Shown here piece after piece: positions 62,663 through 64,000 of a stretch of DNA of 64,000 nucleotides. A program made the translations under genes and the position numbers. The stretch is from Embleya hyalina (GTDB taxonomy: Bacteria > Actinomycetota > Actinomycetes > Streptomycetales > Streptomycetaceae). The stretch lies in assembly GCF_003967355.1 (NCBI RefSeq), contig NZ_BIFH01000024.1, positions 245,025-309,024 on the forward strand, written 5' to 3'. The notes under the pieces were generated by a model that saw nothing but the letters and a program-made list of their open reading frames with translations, searched no databases and was not told the origin of the DNA. The stretch's first letter is position 1. Every line of letters starts with the position of its first letter.

Positions 62663-63561
62663 GACCCGACCTCCTGCGGGGAGGAGCCGAGTCGGCTCAG
62701 GAACATCTCCTCGAGTCCTTCGTGTTCGGCGGGGCGCAGTTCGCGCAGTACGACCCCGGCACCGGCGGCGGCCCGGCCGACCGCTTCGGCCGAGGCGTCG
62801 ACCAGGAAGGTGCCGGCCGAGTCGGTCGGGTGGTGGGACAGGCCGGCCGTGGTGAGCGCGGCGTGCAGCGCGGCCGGGTCGAGGGCGGCGACCAGGGTGC
62901 CGGCGGGGGCGGTGAGGAGTTCGCTCTTCGTGCCGTCGGCCACGACGCGGCCCTTGGCGATCATCACGATGCGATCCGCCACCGCCTCGATCTCGCGCAG
63001 TTGGTGCGAGGACAGCAGGACGGTGCCGCCGCGGTCGGCGAAGTCGCGCAGGAGGGTGCGCATCTGGAAGACCCCCTCGGGGTCCAGGCCGCTGGTGGGC
63101 TCGTCCAGGATCAGGACCGCCGGGTCGCCGAGCAGGGCCTGGGCGACGCCCAGCCGCTGACGCATCCCGAACGAATAGCCGCCGACCCGACGCCGCGCCG
63201 CGGGCCCGGACAGGCCCACCAGGGCGAGCAGTTCGCCGACGCGGGCCTGGTCCACGTCCAGGATGCGGGCGCACAGGGAGAGCGTCTCGCGCCCGCTGCG
63301 CCCCACGTGCTGGGCACTGGCGTCCAACAACACGCCGACGTGGCGTCCGGGATTGGCCAACCGCCGATACGGCACCCCCTGGATGGTCGCGCCGCCCGCG
63401 CTCGGCGGCGTGAGCCCGCAGATCATCCGCATCGTGGTGGACTTCCCCGCCCCGTTGGGCCCCAGGAACCCGGTCACGGTCCCCGGCTCACACCGAAAGG
63501 AAACCCCGTCGACGGCAACGTGCTCCCCGTAGCGCTTGGTCAACTGCTCGACACTGATCAT
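62659..63561 (-). CDS. ABC exporter ATPase (CcmA/DrrA-like)
   Basis: A 300-residue ATPase with Walker A GPNGAGKST, signature YSFGMRQRLG (a degenerate LSGGQ), Walker B LILDEPTSGLD and the switch His in SSHQLRE. A C-terminal extension after ~215 resembles the DrrA/NatA group. Such pairs export drugs, lipids or peptides; nothing links it to the cluster. ATG 63561. Confidence 0.95.
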   Translation of the reverse strand: MISVEQLTKRYGEHVAVDGVSFRCEPGTVTGFLGPNGAGKSTTMRMICGLTPPSAGGATIQGVPYRRLANPGRHVGVLLDASAQHVGRSGRETLSLCARILDVDQARVGELLALVGLSGPAARRRVGGYSFGMRQRLGVAQALLGDPAVLILDEPTSGLDPEGVFQMRTLLRDFADRGGTVLLSSHQLREIEAVADRIVMIAKGRVVADGTKSELLTAPAGTLVAALDPAALHAALTTAGLSHHPTDSAGTFLVDASAEAVGRAAAGAGVVLRELRPAEHEGLEEMFLSRLGSSPQEVGS

Positions 63562-63745
63562 GCCCCCAGCCTGACCACCCCAGGCGGCCCCCCACAGCGC
63601 CCAACGGTCCACAGTTGGCAGCCTTGGTCTACGCCTCACCCGACCAAGGACACCCCGGAAACCTTCGAACGACGCGGCCGGTTACCCCCGAAGGATGGGG
63701 CGGGTCGGCATGTTTCCGGCGGGCGTCGCGCGGTTGGTCGCGGGT

Positions 63746-63786
63746 GGCCGGTGCGGGGCCGGCCGGGGTCGTGGGGTGGGCCGCCG
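63746..63786. repeat. Direct repeat, copy 1
   Basis: A 41-bp segment starting GGCCGGTGCGGGGC and ending GTCGTGGGGTGGGCCGCCG. It recurs at 63960-64000 with only a few differences. Both lie in the non-coding end of the window. Confidence 0.75.
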
Positions 63787-63959
63787 GCGGGCGGCGTGCG
63801 GGGCTTCGAGCCCTGAAGCTCTCGGCGAGGCGAGCGTGTTGCTCGGCAAAAACCGACCTGCAGCGGCGGACGAGGAGGGCGGTCGGGTCGGGTTCCCGGG
63901 GGTGCCTTTCCGAGTGGGCCGGGTGCTTCCGGCGCGCGTTGCGCTTGTGGCGGGGGGCC

Positions 63960-64000
63960 GGCCGGTGCGGGGCTGGTCCGGGTCGTGGGGTGGGCCGCCG
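63960..64000. repeat. Direct repeat, copy 2 (at the window edge)
   Basis: The second copy begins 214 bp after the first and reaches the window edge, so it may extend further. No gene was supported in 63562-64000. Confidence 0.75.

Noticed and set aside
1..64000. tRNA or rRNA genes, CRISPR arrays, origin of replication, riboswitches
   Set aside because: No cloverleaf, regular spaced repeat array, DnaA-box cluster or recognisable riboswitch core was noticed. A covariance-model search was not possible.

Overview
The window is very GC-rich DNA with G/C-ending codons, GTG and TTG starts, ATGA/GTGA stop-start overlaps, AfsR/SARP and LAL-type LuxR regulators, STAND NTPases and a DmdR/IdeR-type iron box. 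Together these point to a filamentous actinomycete (Streptomycetaceae or a close relative). No rRNA, tRNA or CRISPR array was seen. Species cannot be decided from the sequence alone.

Region A (1-16 kb) is the left part of a small-molecule biosynthetic cluster without PKS or NRPS modules. An operon at 8.0-16.0 kb encodes a class II DAHP synthase, a PhzE-type ADIC synthase, a PhzD-type isochorismatase and a DhbA/EntA-type dehydrogenase. This is the known route from chorismate to 3-hydroxyanthranilate (3-HAA). The same operon continues, with overlapping stops and starts, into a flavoprotein and a fumarase/aspartase-superfamily lyase. They resemble the CreE/CreD pair that makes nitrous acid from aspartate. 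On its left lie an acyl-CoA ligase (cut by the window edge), a KAS III-like enzyme, an ACMSD-like amidohydrolase and an arylamine N-acetyltransferase. Ligase, KAS III and amidohydrolase form the trio known from benzoxazole (A33853/nataxazole) pathways. VOC, SRPBCC, flavodoxin and SnoaL-like accessory proteins and an IS5 remnant lie between.

Region B (16-41.5 kb) starts with an IS701-like protein that appears to lack its catalytic acids. It is followed by a medium-chain dehydrogenase/reductase, a full-length carboxylic acid reductase and a DHA2-type MFS exporter. A tightly packed 12-gene rightward operon (24.7-37.2 kb) follows. It encodes a LeuA-like synthase, a MaoC hydratase, a 2OG-Fe(II) oxygenase, a CitE-like lyase, an unassigned possible iron oxygenase, an HSL-type hydrolase, an AONS-like PLP synthase, an ornithine cyclodeaminase homologue, an M24 peptidase, an AtzG/AtzE-like amidase pair and an ATP-grasp-like protein. 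A LAL-type LuxR regulator and a second M24 peptidase face it. I do not recognise this gene combination, and it is the best candidate for an undescribed pathway. It may be part of the same cluster as region A.

Region C (41.7-54 kb) holds a zinc-ribbon/TerB protein, a TesB-like thioesterase with an operator-like palindrome, and a 31-codon ORF framed by a strong ribosome site and a hairpin. It also holds two tandem ATP-grasp ligases followed by a 28-codon hydrophobic ORF, an AfsR-type regulator, a CDP-glycerol-transferase-like protein and a STAND-TPR protein. Region D (54-64 kb) holds a complete iron-siderophore ABC importer under an iron box, a YtcJ-like amidohydrolase, a pyrimidine-skewed non-coding block, a secreted proline-rich protein, a DUF4239-like membrane protein and a two-gene ABC exporter.
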